Shown: positions 49,290 to 62,054, counted from the first letter of the stretch. The stretch is 64,000 nt of DNA from an uncultured Granulosicoccaceae bacterium (GCA_938003855.1 CALKXD010000014.1:1-64000); one strand, 5' to 3'. Translations and numbers: made by a program. The notes: generated by a model not told the origin, from the letters alone.

Positions 49290-52244
49290 TTATAGCGACC
49301 GGGCAACTTCCTTTCGCTCAAAGACTTCGATCTGATCACCAGGGCGCACATCGGTGTAGTTTTTCACACCGATACCACACTCGGTTCCCATGCGAACTTC
49401 GCTGACATCATCTTTAAAGCGCCGCAGCGATTCTAGTTCGCCTTCATAGATCACCACATTTTCACGCAGAACTCTGATCGGGGCACTCTTACGCACAACA
49501 CCATCCAACACCATACTACCCGCGATCGAGCCGAACTTCGGCGACCGGAAAACATCCTGTACCTGAGCCAGACCAATAATGCGTTCCTGGATTTCCGGCG
49601 CCAGCATGCCGCTGGCCGAAGCCTTAACACGATCGATCACTTCGTAAATCACGCTATCGTAGTGCAGTTCAATTTCCTGCTCATTGATCACGCGGCGTGC
49701 CGTGTTGTCAGCACGAACATTAAAGCCAATCATTACGGCATTAGAGGCTGCCGCTAACTGCGCGTCGGACTCAGTGATACCACCGACACCACCGCCAACC
49801 ACACGGATAGTTACCTCATCGGTTGACATTTTCTCGAGGGAGTCACGCAGTGCTTCAAAGCTACCCTGTACGTCGGTTTTAACCAAAAGATTCAGCGTGC
49901 TGGAATCACCAGACTTGATCTGTGAGAACACATCCTCGAGCTTGGCTGGTCGACGATCTGCCAAACGTGCATCACGGGATTTCTCGTTACGCAGTCCGGC
50001 CAGTTCACGAGCACTGCGCTCGTCCTTGGACACCAGCATGTCTTCGCCGGCATTCGGTGCGTTGGAAAGACCCAGTACCTGCACCGGAATTGACGGACCG
50101 GCTTCTTCAACCTGAGTGCCGGAATCATCAAACATGGCTCTGACTCGGCCGAATTCTTTGCCGCAAACCATGATATCGCCACGACGCAATGTACCGTTCT
50201 GAACCATCACGGTAGCAACCGGACCACGACCTTTGTCCAGCGTTGCTTCAATCACCACACCTCGGGCAGGTCCATCTTTAGTTGCCTTCAGCTCAAGCAC
50301 TTCAGCCTGCAGCAGCAGAGCATCGAGTAACTCGTCAACACCCTGCCCGGTCAGCGCAGACACGTGCACAAACATGGTGTCACCACCCCATTCCTCAGCA
50401 ATCACTTCATGCTGAGAGAGATCGTTCTTTACGCGCTCGGGGTCGGCGCCTTCTTTGTCTATTTTGTTGACGGCAACGATGATCGGCACACCCGCGGCAC
50501 GCGAATGCTGTACGGCTTCAACCGTCTGCGGCATCGCACCATCATCTGCGGCGACTACCAGTACTACGATATCCGTTGCCTGTGCACCACGTGCACGCAT
50601 TGCGGTAAACGCTGCGTGACCCGGAGTATCCAGGAAGGTAATGGTGCCCTTGTCATGGGGGACGTTGTAGGCCCCGATATGCTGGGTAATACCACCGGCT
50701 TCGCCCGCTGCAACACGAGTCGTGCGGATGTAATCGAGCAGCGAGGTTTTACCGTGATCAACGTGACCCATGATGGTGACGACCGGAGCCCGTGGCTCCT
50801 GGCCTTCTTCAGGGATATCATCGGCGGTTGCGGTGATTTTATTCTGCAATGCCAGTTCGAGATCGTCGGCTGAGCTCATGGTGGCCCGATGCCCCATTTC
50901 CTCGACCACCAATACTGCGGTGTCCTGATCGAGCATCTGGTTGATGGTCGCCATGACTCCCATCCCCATCATTGTTTTTATTACTTCACCGGCTTTCACG
51001 GCCATGCGATTGGCCAGTTCTGCAACCGTGATTGTCTCCGGAACGGCTACATCGCGAATGACCGGTTCAGTCGGCTTTGCAAACGCGTGCTTGGACTCAA
51101 TCGCCGGACCATAGTCGCGACGGCTGGAACGTTTCTCACGCTTGCCGCCACGTCCACCGGAAACACGCAGTTCTTTGCGTCCGCCGGCGGCCTTGCCACG
51201 ACCACGTCGGCCGGGTTTTCCGTTGTCTGCCGGAGGCGGTCCAGGGGTGACCTGTTGTATTTTTTCGCGCTTGACGGAGGCCGCCTTGCGCTTTTCTTCT
51301 TCGATGCGTCGAAGATCTGCTTCGGCAGCGAGACGGGTCGCTTCGAGCTTGGCTTTGCCAACGTTTTCTACGCCCTGATGCAGTTCTGCCAGAGCAGCGG
51401 CTTCCACTGCCTGACGAGCGGCCTGCTCGGCAGCAGCGCGAGCCTGCTCTTCAGCGGCCAGACGGGTTTCTTCGTCTCGCGCGGCCTGCGCTGCAGCGTC
51501 TGCTTCAGATTGTGCGGCTGTTTCGGCTTCACGCTGCTGATCAGCCTGACGTTGTTCTTCTTCGCGGGCTCTGTCGGCTTCTGCCACCACACGGTCAGCT
51601 TCCGCCACCACACGGTCGGCTTCAGCAACAACGGCTTGTTCGGCATCGCGCTTGATTTGCGCTTGCGCCGCTTCGAGTGCCTCGACTTTTTGACGCTCTC
51701 GCTCGAGTTCAGCCTGAGCTTCCTGCTGGGCAATTACCGCTGGATCAACGACCGCTTCTTCCACCACCGGTGCCGGTGTGGGAGTCGGGGCCGCTGCCGG
51801 TGCAGCTTCGGCCGTCACGGCAGCGTCAGTCACCGCGTCAGCGACTTCATCGGGTGCTTCGGGTGCAGCTTCACCCGCCACCTGACGGGCCGCTTCCTGC
51901 TGGCGGAGTTCCGTCTGCCGCAGCATTTCTTCGCGAACAGAGTCATCCCGTTTGGCATAGGTACGCTTGCCGCGAGTTTCGACAGTCACCGCTTTACGGC
52001 CTGGTCCACCGAGCTTTATCTCACCGCGCTTTTTGCGCTTGAGCGTAATTTTACTCGCACCAGAGGCAGTTTTCTCAACACCGTGAGCCTGCCGTAGAAA
52101 CGACAGCAGCTTTGATTTCTCTGCGTCCGCAATCATATCGTCTGCCGCACTTTTAGCAACGCCAGCGTCTTTTAATTGTTCGAGCAGCTTGTCGACAGGT
52201 GTCCCCACCGTGTCGGCCAACTGTTTAACCGTGACTTCTGCCAT
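49290..52244 (-). CDS. infB: translation initiation factor IF-2
   Basis: '[21 protein letters not shown]', '[43 protein letters not shown]', long charged N-terminal region. Confidence 0.98.
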   Translation of the reverse strand: MAEVTVKQLADTVGTPVDKLLEQLKDAGVAKSAADDMIADAEKSKLLSFLRQAHGVEKTASGASKITLKRKKRGEIKLGGPGRKAVTVETRGKRTYAKRDDSVREEMLRQTELRQQEAARQVAGEAAPEAPDEVADAVTDAAVTAEAAPAAAPTPTPAPVVEEAVVDPAVIAQQEAQAELERERQKVEALEAAQAQIKRDAEQAVVAEADRVVAEADRVVAEADRAREEEQRQADQQREAETAAQSEADAAAQAARDEETRLAAEEQARAAAEQAARQAVEAAALAELHQGVENVGKAKLEATRLAAEADLRRIEEEKRKAASVKREKIQQVTPGPPPADNGKPGRRGRGKAAGGRKELRVSGGRGGKREKRSSRRDYGPAIESKHAFAKPTEPVIRDVAVPETITVAELANRMAVKAGEVIKTMMGMGVMATINQMLDQDTAVLVVEEMGHRATMSSADDLELALQNKITATADDIPEEGQEPRAPVVTIMGHVDHGKTSLLDYIRTTRVAAGEAGGITQHIGAYNVPHDKGTITFLDTPGHAAFTAMRARGAQATDIVVLVVAADDGAMPQTVEAVQHSRAAGVPIIVAVNKIDKEGADPERVKNDLSQHEVIAEEWGGDTMFVHVSALTGQGVDELLDALLLQAEVLELKATKDGPARGVVIEATLDKGRGPVATVMVQNGTLRRGDIMVCGKEFGRVRAMFDDSGTQVEEAGPSIPVQVLGLSNAPNAGEDMLVSKDERSARELAGLRNEKSRDARLADRRPAKLEDVFSQIKSGDSSTLNLLVKTDVQGSFEALRDSLEKMSTDEVTIRVVGGGVGGITESDAQLAAASNAVMIGFNVRADNTARRVINEQEIELHYDSVIYEVIDRVKASASGMLAPEIQERIIGLAQVQDVFRSPKFGSIAGSMVLDGVVRKSAPIRVLRENVVIYEGELESLRRFKDDVSEVRMGTECGIGVKNYTDVRPGDQIEVFERKEVARSL
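51579..51620 (-). repeat. 21-bp tandem repeat coding (EADRVVA)n in the IF-2 N-terminal region
   Basis: TTCTGCCACCACACGGTCAGC / TTCCGCCACCACACGGTCGGC, 19/21 identical; protein '[16 protein letters not shown]'. Confidence 0.8.
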
Positions 52245-52254
52245 ATATTATCCT

Positions 52255-53784
52255 CTACCCCCCGCTAGCTTCGGCTCCTGCCTCGACCTCTTGTTCCTCA
52301 TCCTGGAACCAGCTTTCGCGCGCCTTCATTATAAGTTTGCCAGCGGCTTCTTCATCCATCCCGTCGACAACTAAAAGTTCATCCACTGCCAAATCTGCCA
52401 AATCGTCGACAGTGGTCACTTCGATTTCTGCCAGAGATACAGCAAGCTCTGCACTTATTCCTTCCATGGCCAGCAATTCATCAGATGGCTTGAAAGTTTT
52501 TATTTTTTGCTCGGTGACTAACGCTTGTGTGAGAAGGACATCCTGCGCTCTGCTGCGCAGCTCCTCAACCATCTCTTCGTCAAACTCATCAACGTCCAGC
52601 AGTTCCTGTTCGGGGACATAAGCTACTTCTTCCACACTGGTGAATCCTTCCTGCACCAGTATTGTTGCTACTTCCTCGTCGACTGTTAGTTCTTCAACAA
52701 ACTTCTCAATCAACACCCGCGCTTCAGTTTCATTCTTTTCATCGGCGGCACCCTCGTCCATGACGTTGAGTTCCCAGCCGGTCAACTCTCCGGCAAGCCG
52801 GACATTTTGACCACCGCGGCCAATAGCCAGTGACAATTTGTCAGCATCGACAACGATATCCATGCTGTTCTTATCTTCGTCAACAATAATCGATGCGACT
52901 TCCGCCGGTGCCATGGCATTGATCACATACTGAGCCGGGCTGTCATCCCAAAGGATGATGTCGACTCGCTCACCCGCCAGTTCGTTGGATACCGTCTGCA
53001 CACGCGAACCACGCATACCGACGCAGGCACCCACCGGGTCAAGCCGCGGATCGTTGGAAGCCACGGCAATTTTAGCGCGACTGCCGGCGTCTCTGGCCGC
53101 ACCACGGATCTCAATGACGCCCTGCCCGACTTCTGGTACCTCGAGCTTAAACAACTCGATCAAGAACTCTGGCGATGTGCGACTGGCAAACAACTGAGGG
53201 CCGCGCAACTCGGGTTGCACTTCCCGCAAATAGGCCCGAAGCCGGTCACCGGTGCGTACCGCTTCGCGAGGAATCATTTCTTCACGACGGATATAGGCTT
53301 CGGCGTTATTGCCCAGGTCGATGTAGACACCGCCCCGTTCTGTGCGTTTGACAATTCCCATGACCAGTTCACCGACCCGATCTTTAAACGCCTCTACCAC
53401 GCGGGCCCGCTCTGCTTCGCGAACCTTTTGAACAATCACCTGCTTAGCAGTCTGGGCCGCAATACGTCCAAAATCCACTGATTCTATTTCGTCTTCAACC
53501 CAATCGCCAATGGCAATCTCGGGCTCATCTTCACGGGCCGCTGACAATGTCATCTGCCGCAGAGGAAATTCCTGCACTTCTTCATCTTCGCACACTTCCC
53601 AACGCCGGTAGGTCAGGTAGTCGCCACTTTCTCTGTCAATCTCGACGCGCACTTCAATATCTTTGCCGCTGCGCTTGCGAGTTGCAGACGCCAGCGCGGC
53701 TTCTAGTGCTTCGAAAATAATGCTTTCGTCCACACCTTTTTCATTGGAAACTGCGTCGACGACGAGAAGTATTTCTTTACTCAT
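52255..53784 (-). CDS. nusA: transcription termination/antitermination factor NusA
   Basis: '[35 protein letters not shown]', S1/KH region '[21 protein letters not shown]', C-terminal HhH repeats. Confidence 0.98.
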   Translation of the reverse strand: MSKEILLVVDAVSNEKGVDESIIFEALEAALASATRKRSGKDIEVRVEIDRESGDYLTYRRWEVCEDEEVQEFPLRQMTLSAAREDEPEIAIGDWVEDEIESVDFGRIAAQTAKQVIVQKVREAERARVVEAFKDRVGELVMGIVKRTERGGVYIDLGNNAEAYIRREEMIPREAVRTGDRLRAYLREVQPELRGPQLFASRTSPEFLIELFKLEVPEVGQGVIEIRGAARDAGSRAKIAVASNDPRLDPVGACVGMRGSRVQTVSNELAGERVDIILWDDSPAQYVINAMAPAEVASIIVDEDKNSMDIVVDADKLSLAIGRGGQNVRLAGELTGWELNVMDEGAADEKNETEARVLIEKFVEELTVDEEVATILVQEGFTSVEEVAYVPEQELLDVDEFDEEMVEELRSRAQDVLLTQALVTEQKIKTFKPSDELLAMEGISAELAVSLAEIEVTTVDDLADLAVDELLVVDGMDEEAAGKLIMKARESWFQDEEQEVEAGAEASGG

Positions 53785-53858
53785 AGTTGTCTAAACCTTA
53801 TTCACAATTCGCTGCAATCTGCAGAACCCTTGGTCTGTGTGTGTACTTGCAGATTGAC

Positions 53859-54332
53859 TCAGGATTTTCCCCGACTGAATTTCGCCACCAGATTCGCATT
53901 GTCTATGTCGCGAATCGCTAAGTTGAATGTTTCACCATCTATTTCCAGGCTGATCTCATCACCGTCAACCTCTTTCAGGACCCCGGTAAAATTACGACGA
54001 CCCGCCTGCGGCACCAGCAATCGCGCTTTCACGGTCTGCCCTATCTGTTCTGCATACTGCTCAGCGCTAAACAACGGTCGCTCCATCCCGGGAGAAGACA
54101 CTTCCAGGAAATACTCACCGCTGAGTAAATCATCTTCGACATCAAGTCCGGCACTGACGACGTTGCTAACCCGGGCGCAGTCATCGACCGTGATTCCATC
54201 TTCGTGGTCGATATAGACCCTTAAGGTTAGACCAGATTCAGCCTGACCCAGAGACACTCCGACAAACTGGTAGTGCAGCCCTTCGACAATCGGAGATATA
54301 AAGTTCCAAATACTTTCAGGTGCCCGGCGCAT
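53859..54332 (-). CDS. rimP: ribosome maturation factor RimP
   Basis: 'LRVYIDHEDGITVDDCARVSNVVSAGLDVEDDLLSGEYFLEVSSPGMERPLFSAEQY'. Confidence 0.96.
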   Translation of the reverse strand: MRRAPESIWNFISPIVEGLHYQFVGVSLGQAESGLTLRVYIDHEDGITVDDCARVSNVVSAGLDVEDDLLSGEYFLEVSSPGMERPLFSAEQYAEQIGQTVKARLLVPQAGRRNFTGVLKEVDGDEISLEIDGETFNLAIRDIDNANLVAKFSRGKS

Positions 54333-54492
54333 CCGATTCCCGTGTATCCCAGCTCATTGGCCACCCGATTGACCCGCGCTAATGGCTTACTTTTCAGCAA
54401 TAGCACTGACAGCCACACCTGATGACAGCGGTGTGATCAGGACTACCATCGCCCGATATCACTGGTGTTTCTACAATTTAAAATATGGCAAT

Positions 54493-54520
54493 AAAAAGGC
54501 CCCTTAAGAGGGGCCTTTTT
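54493..54520 (-). terminator. bidirectional rho-independent terminator between the initiator tRNA and rimP
   Basis: AAAAAGGCCCCTTAAGAGGGGCCTTTTT: GGCCCC/GGGGCC stem flanked by A5/T5. Confidence 0.9.
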
Positions 54521-54530
54521 CAAAGATCCT

Positions 54531-54607
<77 letters not shown>

Positions 54608-54706
54608 ACTGCAAGACCGAATAATAGAAGCTATTGGATCAGAATACAAGTTTAATAGTCATATTGATCGAACTTATTTTCGAATAGATCCGAACCAGCC
54701 TATCTG

Positions 54707-56134
54707 CTACCCGGCAAACGCTGCAACACAGGCCGCCATGATCAGGCCCGGGAACACACCAAATAAAATCATCGCCGCGCCGTTGATGGTTAACCCGACC
54801 TGCACATCCAGTGAGGAGTCCACTGGTTGGGTCTCTGCAGGCTCGTCAAAGAACATATACTTGATAACGCGCAGATAATAAAACGCACCAACCACAGAGA
54901 ACACCACGGCAAGTACTGCCAACCAAACCAGGTCAGCCTGTACGACGGCATTGAGCACCGCAAGTTTTGCGTAGAAACCGACGGTCGGCGGCACCCCGGC
55001 CATTGACACCAGCAACACCATCATCACAGCCGCGTAAACCGGATTGCGACGGAATAATCCGCGCAGATCGGTCAGCAGATTGATCTCAACACCGGCCCGC
55101 CCCATCGCCAGCAGAATGCCGAACGCTCCCATGCTGGTCAGCGCGTAGGTGATGGCATAAAACATCGATGCGGAGTAGCCTTGATCGTTGCCGGCGAGAA
55201 TGCCCATCAGAATAAAACCGACATGGGAAATAGTTGAGTAGGCCAACATGCGCTTGATCGACACCTGCGCCAGCGCAATCACGTTGCCGATGACAATCGA
55301 CAGCACCGAGAGAATAATCAGCATGCCTTGCCAACTGGCGTGTGCGGTTTCCAGACCGTCGACCAGAAATCGCATTGATATGGCAAATGCAGCAATTTTG
55401 GGGGCTGACGAGATATACAACGTGACGGATGTCGGCGCACCTTCGTAGACGTCGGGGACCCACATATGGAACGGTGCGGCACCAAACTTAAACGCGATAC
55501 CAACGACCACAAACGCCAGACCAAAGACCGCAGCGGTCGAACTGGAGTCTTCCCCGAGTTTAGCGGCAATGACATCAAAATGCAGACTACCGGTGGCACC
55601 GTAGATCATCGAAATTCCGTACAGCAAAGCGCCTGACGCAAGCGCACCGAGAACAAAATACTTCATTGCCGCCTCTGAAGATTTTTCATCGGTTCGGTTC
55701 AGAGCGACCAGCGCGTAAAGCGACAACGACAATAGCTCGAGCCCCAGATAAAGCGTCAGCATGGTGCTGGAAGACACCATGATCATCATGCCGAGAACAC
55801 CGGACAACGCCAGGGTGTAATACTCACCGTTCATAATCCGGCGGGCATTGATGTAGTCGCGCGAGTAGAGAAACACACCGATCGATACGACAAGAATCCA
55901 CGACTTACATAGCTTGCTCATCGGGTCCATCACAAAGCTGCCGCCAAAAGCGGTTGCACTGCCTGTCTCGGGGGCGACCACCCAGGTAAGTATTAAGGTA
56001 ATAACCAGCGTTAGCTGTGAAAGCAGGTACGACATCTGCCGCCGGTTTTCAGAGACAAAAAGGTCACCAATCAGAATCACGCAGATTGCGCAAAGCAGAA
56101 AAATTTCGCCAGTGGCCAGGCCAATATTATCCAT
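54707..56134 (-). CDS. nuoN: NADH-quinone oxidoreductase subunit N
   Basis: Multi-TM antiporter-like subunit, 'KFGAAPFHMWVPDVYEGAPTSVTLYISSAPKIAAFA'. Confidence 0.97.
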   Translation of the reverse strand: MDNIGLATGEIFLLCAICVILIGDLFVSENRRQMSYLLSQLTLVITLILTWVVAPETGSATAFGGSFVMDPMSKLCKSWILVVSIGVFLYSRDYINARRIMNGEYYTLALSGVLGMMIMVSSSTMLTLYLGLELLSLSLYALVALNRTDEKSSEAAMKYFVLGALASGALLYGISMIYGATGSLHFDVIAAKLGEDSSSTAAVFGLAFVVVGIAFKFGAAPFHMWVPDVYEGAPTSVTLYISSAPKIAAFAISMRFLVDGLETAHASWQGMLIILSVLSIVIGNVIALAQVSIKRMLAYSTISHVGFILMGILAGNDQGYSASMFYAITYALTSMGAFGILLAMGRAGVEINLLTDLRGLFRRNPVYAAVMMVLLVSMAGVPPTVGFYAKLAVLNAVVQADLVWLAVLAVVFSVVGAFYYLRVIKYMFFDEPAETQPVDSSLDVQVGLTINGAAMILFGVFPGLIMAACVAAFAG

Positions 56135-56145
56135 CGCCGCCGCCC

Positions 56146-57648
56146 CTAAAGTTTCGACACGGTGATGTGACTCACCAGGTTGCTGATTGACGTGTGCATT
56201 ACATCGACCATCGGTTGAGGCCAGATGCCAAAGATCAGCACCATCGCCGCTAACAGCGCCAGCATGATGATCTCGCGACGATTGACGTCAGTGAGCGCTG
56301 CGACGTTATCGTTGGCGATCTCGCCAAAAATCACCCGCTTGACCATCCACAACGTGTAGGCGGCACCGAGTATCAACGTGGTAGCAGCCAGAAAGGCAAA
56401 CCAGAAATTGGCTTTGAAGCTCGCCAGAATAACCATGAACTCGCCGACAAATCCGGAAGTACCGGGCAGACCGGCATTAGCCATGGCAAAAAACACCATA
56501 AATGCCGCGAAGACCGGCATGGTGTTGGCGACACCACCGTAGTCGGAGATCTGCCGCGAATGCATTCGGTCATAGATAACCCCCACACAGAGGAACATCG
56601 CCGCTGAGATAAACCCGTGTGAGATCATCTGCACCATCGCACCTTCCAGGCCTAACACTGCATGACTGGTCGACTGGCCATCGACGTCCTTGGCAAGTAT
56701 GCCAAACACGATAAACATCCCGAGTGTCACAAAGCCCATATGGGATATAGACGAATAGGCGATCAGCTTTTTCATGTCGGCCTGGGCTAGAGCGACAAAT
56801 CCGATATACACCACCGCGATCAGCGACAATAAAATAACAAACCAAGCCAGTTGCTGACTCGCATCCGGCACGATTGGCAGACTGAACCGCAAAAAGCCGT
56901 ACCCACCCATTTTCAGCATGATAGCCGCCAGCACAGCGGATCCCGCTGTCGGCGCTTCAACGTGCGCATCGGGTAACCAGGTGTGCACCGGCCACATCGG
57001 AATTTTTACCGCAAAGGCGATGAAAAAAGCAAAAAAGATCAGAGTTTGAGCTGTCGACCCGAGTGGCAGTTTGTGGAAGTCGGCAATGGCAAAGCTGTCC
57101 GCCTGACCATACATGTAGATGAGTGCCACCAGCATGAAAACCGACCCCAGAAAAGTGTACAGAAAGAACTTGATGGTGGCGTACACGCGTCTTGGGCCGC
57201 CCCAGATGCCGATGATCAAAAACATCGGCAGCAGAGTCGCTTCGAAAAAGACATAAAACAAAATGGCGTCGGCCGCAGAGAACACACCGACCATAAAACC
57301 GGTCATGACCTGGAATGACGCCAGGTACAGGGCAGGTTTATCCTGAATCACTTCCCAGGCAGAGATCACCACAATGATGTTGATGAATGTTGTGAGCAGT
57401 ATCAGCGGCATGGCGATACCGTCAACACCAAGCGAATAGTTTACGCCGAACGACGGCAACCACGCGACGTGCTCAACAAACTGAAGGTCAGCCGTGCCTT
57501 TGTCAAAACCGAAATACAAAAACAGACTGAACACAAACGCCAGTATAGAAACACCAAGCGCGACAGGACGACAGCGGGAGTCACCGGAAAACAACACCAG
57601 GAAACCGCCGAGAATCGTCAACCAGATTATTATGCTGAGGATAGGCAT
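56146..57648 (-). CDS. nuoM: NADH-quinone oxidoreductase subunit M
   Basis: 'AVKIPMWPVHTWLPDAHVEAPTAGSAVLAAIMLKMGGYGFLRF'; ATG 57648. Confidence 0.97.
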   Translation of the reverse strand: MPILSIIIWLTILGGFLVLFSGDSRCRPVALGVSILAFVFSLFLYFGFDKGTADLQFVEHVAWLPSFGVNYSLGVDGIAMPLILLTTFINIIVVISAWEVIQDKPALYLASFQVMTGFMVGVFSAADAILFYVFFEATLLPMFLIIGIWGGPRRVYATIKFFLYTFLGSVFMLVALIYMYGQADSFAIADFHKLPLGSTAQTLIFFAFFIAFAVKIPMWPVHTWLPDAHVEAPTAGSAVLAAIMLKMGGYGFLRFSLPIVPDASQQLAWFVILLSLIAVVYIGFVALAQADMKKLIAYSSISHMGFVTLGMFIVFGILAKDVDGQSTSHAVLGLEGAMVQMISHGFISAAMFLCVGVIYDRMHSRQISDYGGVANTMPVFAAFMVFFAMANAGLPGTSGFVGEFMVILASFKANFWFAFLAATTLILGAAYTLWMVKRVIFGEIANDNVAALTDVNRREIIMLALLAAMVLIFGIWPQPMVDVMHTSISNLVSHITVSKL

Positions 57649-57661
57649 CAATCGCGACCGA

Positions 57662-59617
57662 CTAGGTAGTGAAAATAAAAATGAACAACATCGCCAACAA
57701 TCCAATGATCATGGCGAATGCGTAGTGATAGAGGTAACCGCTTTGCAGCTTTCTCGCGAACTGCGAAAACAAACCAATACTGTTGGCAGTGCCATTGACC
57801 ATCAGTCCGTCAATCAGCTTGACGTCACCGACGCTCCAGAGTTTGTCAGCGATTCGCAGACTACCACCGGCAAACACTTTCTGGTTGAAATCATCGAAAC
57901 CGTATTTGTTGTCGAGCAAGCGGTGCACAAAACCGAATTTTTTGTAAAACCACTCGGCGATCTCGGGCTTGTAGAGATAAATAACTCCGGCTGACAGCGT
58001 GCCCGCTGCGGCCAGATAAAACGGTGGTGTCTGCAAACCGTGCAGCACAAAGTTCAGTGCACCGTGGTAATGCGAACCCAACTCTGCCAGCACGTCATGT
58101 TGTTCGGCAACGTAGATGGCATTACCGAAGTAATCACCAAACAGCATCGCACCGATGGTAAATCCCCCGAGTATGACCGACGGGATAGCCAGCAATATCA
58201 ACGGTACAGTAACCACCTTGGGTGATTCGTGCAGATGCTCCCGGGTGTGCTCATCGAAACGTTCCTTGCCATGAAACACCAGAAAAAACATGCGGAAACT
58301 ATAGAACGCAGTAATAAATACACCGAGCAGCACACAGATGTAGGCAAAGCCGGAGCCTGTGATATGCGACCCGTGAACCGCTTCGATGATGGCATCCTTC
58401 GAGAAAAAGCCGGAGAAACCCGGGAACCCTATCAAGGCCAGGGTGCCGATAAGCGACGTCCAGTAAGTAATGGGCATGTATTTCTTCAAGCCCCCCATCT
58501 TGCGGATATCCTGCTCATGGTGCATACCGATAATCACGCTGCCTGCGGCGAGGAACAACAGAGCTTTGAAAAAAGCGTGCGTCATTAGATGGAAGATCGC
58601 GGCACTGTAGGCCGACGCGCCAAGCGCTACCGTCATATACCCCAGTTGCGAAAGCGTTGAATACGCCACCACCCGCTTGATATCGTTTTGCACAATACCG
58701 ACAAGCCCCATCAACAGTGCCGTTAATGAACCGATAATCAGCACAAACGACAGAGCTGTTTCGGACAACTCGAACAGTGGCGACATACGCGCAACCATAA
58801 AGATACCGGCAGTGACCATGGTCGCCGCGTGTATCAGTGCCGAGATCGGTGTCGGACCTTCCATGGAATCGGGCAACCAGACATGCAACGGGATCTGCGC
58901 CGATTTACCCATTGCGCCGATAAACAAACAGATGCAGGTAACGGTCAGCACTGACCATGCGGTACCCGGAAACAATTCCATCGTCTGACCAACCAGCTCA
59001 GGGGCCGCGGCAAAGGTCTCGCCGTAGTTCAGGGTACCGGTGTACATCAGCACGGCGGCAATCCCGAGCAGGAAGCCGAAATCACCAACGCGATTCACCA
59101 GAAACGCCTTTAGATTTGCAAAGATTGCGGTTGGTTTTTTGTACCAGAAGCCAATCAGCAGATAAGACACCAGGCCTACCGCCTCCCAACCGAAGAATAG
59201 CTGCATGAAGTTGTTTGCCATCACCAGCATCAGCATGGCAAACGTAAATAGCGAGATATAACTGAAAAATCGCTGGTAGCCGGGATCGTCATGCATATAG
59301 CCGATCGTGTAGATATGTACCATCAGTGACACTGAGGTCACCACCGTCATCATCACCACAGTGAGGCGGTCAACCAGAAAACCGACCTCGAAGGTAATAC
59401 CGCCGCTGATCATCCAGGTGTAAATGGTTTCGTCAAACACCGAGCCATCGCCAGACAAATTGGCAAACAGGGCAATAAGCGAAAACAGAAACGCTATGCC
59501 AACCCCACCAATGGTGACTCGATGTGAATTAACACGACCGAGCTTTTTGCCAAAAAAGCCAGCGGCAATGGCACCGCACAATGGCGCCAGCGGAGTAAGG
59601 ATATAAAGTAGTTTCAT
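57662..59617 (-). CDS. nuoL: NADH-quinone oxidoreductase subunit L
   Basis: 'MHIYTIGYM'-like 'MVHIYTIGYMHDDPGYQRFFSYISLFTFAMLMLV', 'SAQIPLHVWLPDSMEGPTPISALIHAATMVTAGIF'. Confidence 0.98.
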   Translation of the reverse strand: MKLLYILTPLAPLCGAIAAGFFGKKLGRVNSHRVTIGGVGIAFLFSLIALFANLSGDGSVFDETIYTWMISGGITFEVGFLVDRLTVVMMTVVTSVSLMVHIYTIGYMHDDPGYQRFFSYISLFTFAMLMLVMANNFMQLFFGWEAVGLVSYLLIGFWYKKPTAIFANLKAFLVNRVGDFGFLLGIAAVLMYTGTLNYGETFAAAPELVGQTMELFPGTAWSVLTVTCICLFIGAMGKSAQIPLHVWLPDSMEGPTPISALIHAATMVTAGIFMVARMSPLFELSETALSFVLIIGSLTALLMGLVGIVQNDIKRVVAYSTLSQLGYMTVALGASAYSAAIFHLMTHAFFKALLFLAAGSVIIGMHHEQDIRKMGGLKKYMPITYWTSLIGTLALIGFPGFSGFFSKDAIIEAVHGSHITGSGFAYICVLLGVFITAFYSFRMFFLVFHGKERFDEHTREHLHESPKVVTVPLILLAIPSVILGGFTIGAMLFGDYFGNAIYVAEQHDVLAELGSHYHGALNFVLHGLQTPPFYLAAAGTLSAGVIYLYKPEIAEWFYKKFGFVHRLLDNKYGFDDFNQKVFAGGSLRIADKLWSVGDVKLIDGLMVNGTANSIGLFSQFARKLQSGYLYHYAFAMIIGLLAMLFIFIFTT

Positions 59618-59620
59618 CGG

Positions 59621-59926
59621 CTAGCCCTGCAACTCGTCAAGGTCGGCTACGTTGATAGTGCCCTTGTTGCGGAACAGAACAACCAGTATGGCAAGCCCGA
59701 TTGCCGCCTCAGCCGCCGCCACAGTCAGAATAAAAAAGACAAACACCTGACCGGCTGTATCGCCGAGAAAATGAGAAAATGCTACAAAATTCATATTGAC
59801 CGCCAACAGCATCAATTCTATTGACATCAGAATAATGATGACATTTTTGCGGTTGAGAAAGATGCCGGCAATACTAAGGCCGAACAAAATAGCACCGAGC
59901 GTCAGATAATGAGTTAGTGGAATCAT
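59621..59926 (-). CDS. nuoK: NADH-quinone oxidoreductase subunit K
   Basis: '[31 protein letters not shown]...[21 protein letters not shown]'. Confidence 0.97.
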   Translation of the reverse strand: MIPLTHYLTLGAILFGLSIAGIFLNRKNVIIILMSIELMLLAVNMNFVAFSHFLGDTAGQVFVFFILTVAAAEAAIGLAILVVLFRNKGTINVADLDELQG

Positions 59927-59931
59927 TCGCC

Positions 59932-60531
59932 TTAGCTCTCCGAATCCATTGAAACTACGCGTAGCCGATCTTCTTTCTTGACGTTTATCTGCTCAGCAGG
60001 ACGTTGATATTTGGTCTCAGGACGACGGCGCATGGTCAGCGCTATCGCCGCGATTATCGCTACCAGAAGAATCACGGCTGCTACTTCAAACTGAAACAGG
60101 TAATCGGTGTACATCGCACGACCGAGCTCTTCGGTATTGCTGTAGTCAGCGCCGCGCGGAGTTGGGACCGGATAGTCGTCCGCCGAGAACCAACGCACCC
60201 GGATCAGAAAAACCATCTGCACAATAATGGCACCAACGACCAACGCACCAACCGGCAGGTAGCGGGTAAAGCCTTCCCGCGCTGGCAGCGTGTTGATGTC
60301 CAGCATCATTACGACAAAGAGGAATAACACCATCACCGCCCCGACGTAGACAAGCACCAGCGTAATAGCCAGGAACTCGGCTTCCATCAACATCCAGATG
60401 ATTGCGCTGTTAAAAAAGGCCAGTACCAGAAACAGAGCGGCCTGTACCGGATTGCGGGTCGTGATAACACCGACCGCCGCGCCCACAAGCACCAGTGAAA
60501 AAACCCAGAAGACGAATAATTTAAAATCCAT
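59932..60531 (-). CDS. nuoJ: NADH-quinone oxidoreductase subunit J
   Basis: '[55 protein letters not shown]'. Confidence 0.97.
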   Translation of the reverse strand: MDFKLFVFWVFSLVLVGAAVGVITTRNPVQAALFLVLAFFNSAIIWMLMEAEFLAITLVLVYVGAVMVLFLFVVMMLDINTLPAREGFTRYLPVGALVVGAIIVQMVFLIRVRWFSADDYPVPTPRGADYSNTEELGRAMYTDYLFQFEVAAVILLVAIIAAIALTMRRRPETKYQRPAEQINVKKEDRLRVVSMDSES

Positions 60532-60540
60532 AGTGCGGCC

Positions 60541-61032
60541 TCAACGAAACGGTGCGTCAGTGGCACGGTCAGCGGCGATCTGATCTTCAAATTTGTCGCC
60601 AATGGCCAGCAGTTTGTCTTTGGTCATGATTTGCTCGCCACGCTTCTCAAAGTGATATTCGAAAATACGGGTTTCAACAATTGAGTCGACCGGGCAGGCT
60701 TCTTCGCAAAAGCCGCAGAAAATACACTTGAACAGATCGATGTCATAGCGTGAGGTACGGCGGGTGTTGTCCGCGCGTTCTTCGGACTCAATGGTGATCG
60801 CCAACGCAGGACACACCGCTTCGCACAGTTTGCAGGCAATGCAGCGCTCTTCGCCATTCGAGTAACGTCGTAGTGCATGCAAGCCTCGAAAGCGCGGTGA
60901 CTGTGGCGTTTTCTCTTCCGGGTACTGCACGGTAAATTTGCGTGCAAACAAATAGCGCCCGGTCAGGCTCATACCCTTGAGCAACTCAAGTAGCAGGAAG
61001 CTCTTTAAGTAACTTTTAACATTTCCGGTCAT
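60541..61032 (-). CDS. nuoI: NADH-quinone oxidoreductase subunit I
   Basis: Two ferredoxin motifs '[16 protein letters not shown]' and '[16 protein letters not shown]'. Confidence 0.98.
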   Translation of the reverse strand: MTGNVKSYLKSFLLLELLKGMSLTGRYLFARKFTVQYPEEKTPQSPRFRGLHALRRYSNGEERCIACKLCEAVCPALAITIESEERADNTRRTSRYDIDLFKCIFCGFCEEACPVDSIVETRIFEYHFEKRGEQIMTKDKLLAIGDKFEDQIAADRATDAPFR

Positions 61033-61033
61033 A

Positions 61034-62050
61034 TCAGGCAGCTCTCAGTGCAAACCAGGGTTCGATTTCAAGCAATATGGCAACTGCTTCAACAGTGAGC
61101 CAGAGGATGGTCACCGGAATAAACACCTTCCAGCCTAGACGCATGATCTGATCGTAGCGATAGCGTGGAAAAGTTGCTCTGAACCATAAAAAGAAGAACA
61201 ACATGAAAGCAGTTTTGGCGAAAAACCATCCCATGCCGTCAGGGATAAAAGGTATCGGTGATAGCCAGCCACCCAGGAACATAATCACCGCCAGAGCAGC
61301 AATCATAATCATGTTGGCGTATTCAGCGAGAAAGAACAGCGCGAACGCCATACCCGAGTAGTCAACGTGAAAACCGGCGACAATTTCAGATTCGCCTTCC
61401 GCGACATCAAAGGGTGCACGATTTGTCTCTGCAACACCGGAGATAAAATAGACGATAAACAACGGGAACAGAGGTAGCCAGAACCAGGTAAATATATTGC
61501 CTTCCTGAGCACGGACAATGTCACCGAGATTCAAGCTGCCGCTGACCATCAGGACACCGACCAGCGCAAATCCCATTGCTATTTCATAGGCCACAATCTG
61601 TGCTGCCGAACGCATCGCACCGAGAAAGGCATACTTTGAGTTGGAAGCCCAGCCAGCGATAATGACGCCATAGACACCGAGTGATGTCAGCGCCAGAACA
61701 TAGAGCAGTCCGGCATTGACGTCGGCAAGCACTGCGGTGTCACTGAACGGAATAACCGCCCAGGCAGCAAACGCCGGTGCAAGCGACAGAATCGGCGCAA
61801 TAAGAAATAAAAACCGGTGCGAGTTGGTCGGCACCAGAACTTCTTTGGTGAGCAGCTTGAGAACATCGGCGATGGGTTGCAGCAAGCCGCCCCAACCTAC
61901 CCGGTTAGGCCCTTTTCTTACCTGAATAGCACCTATAACCTTGCGTTCTGCGTAGGTCAGGTAAGCCACTGTCAGCAACAACGGCACAATGATCAACAGA
62001 ATCTTCAATACCGTGATGATCAGTAGCCAAAGACTTTCTAGTATTCCCAT
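61034..62050 (-). CDS. nuoH: NADH-quinone oxidoreductase subunit H
   Basis: '[39 protein letters not shown]', '[28 protein letters not shown]'. Confidence 0.98.
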   Translation of the reverse strand: MGILESLWLLIITVLKILLIIVPLLLTVAYLTYAERKVIGAIQVRKGPNRVGWGGLLQPIADVLKLLTKEVLVPTNSHRFLFLIAPILSLAPAFAAWAVIPFSDTAVLADVNAGLLYVLALTSLGVYGVIIAGWASNSKYAFLGAMRSAAQIVAYEIAMGFALVGVLMVSGSLNLGDIVRAQEGNIFTWFWLPLFPLFIVYFISGVAETNRAPFDVAEGESEIVAGFHVDYSGMAFALFFLAEYANMIMIAALAVIMFLGGWLSPIPFIPDGMGWFFAKTAFMLFFFLWFRATFPRYRYDQIMRLGWKVFIPVTILWLTVEAVAILLEIEPWFALRAA

Positions 62051-62054
62051 AATG

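Noticed and set aside
50889-52097. 402-aa plus-strand ORF opposite infB
   Set aside because: Antisense shadow of the GC-rich, repeat-containing IF-2 N-terminal region; Cys/Phe-rich low-complexity translation with no recognisable domain
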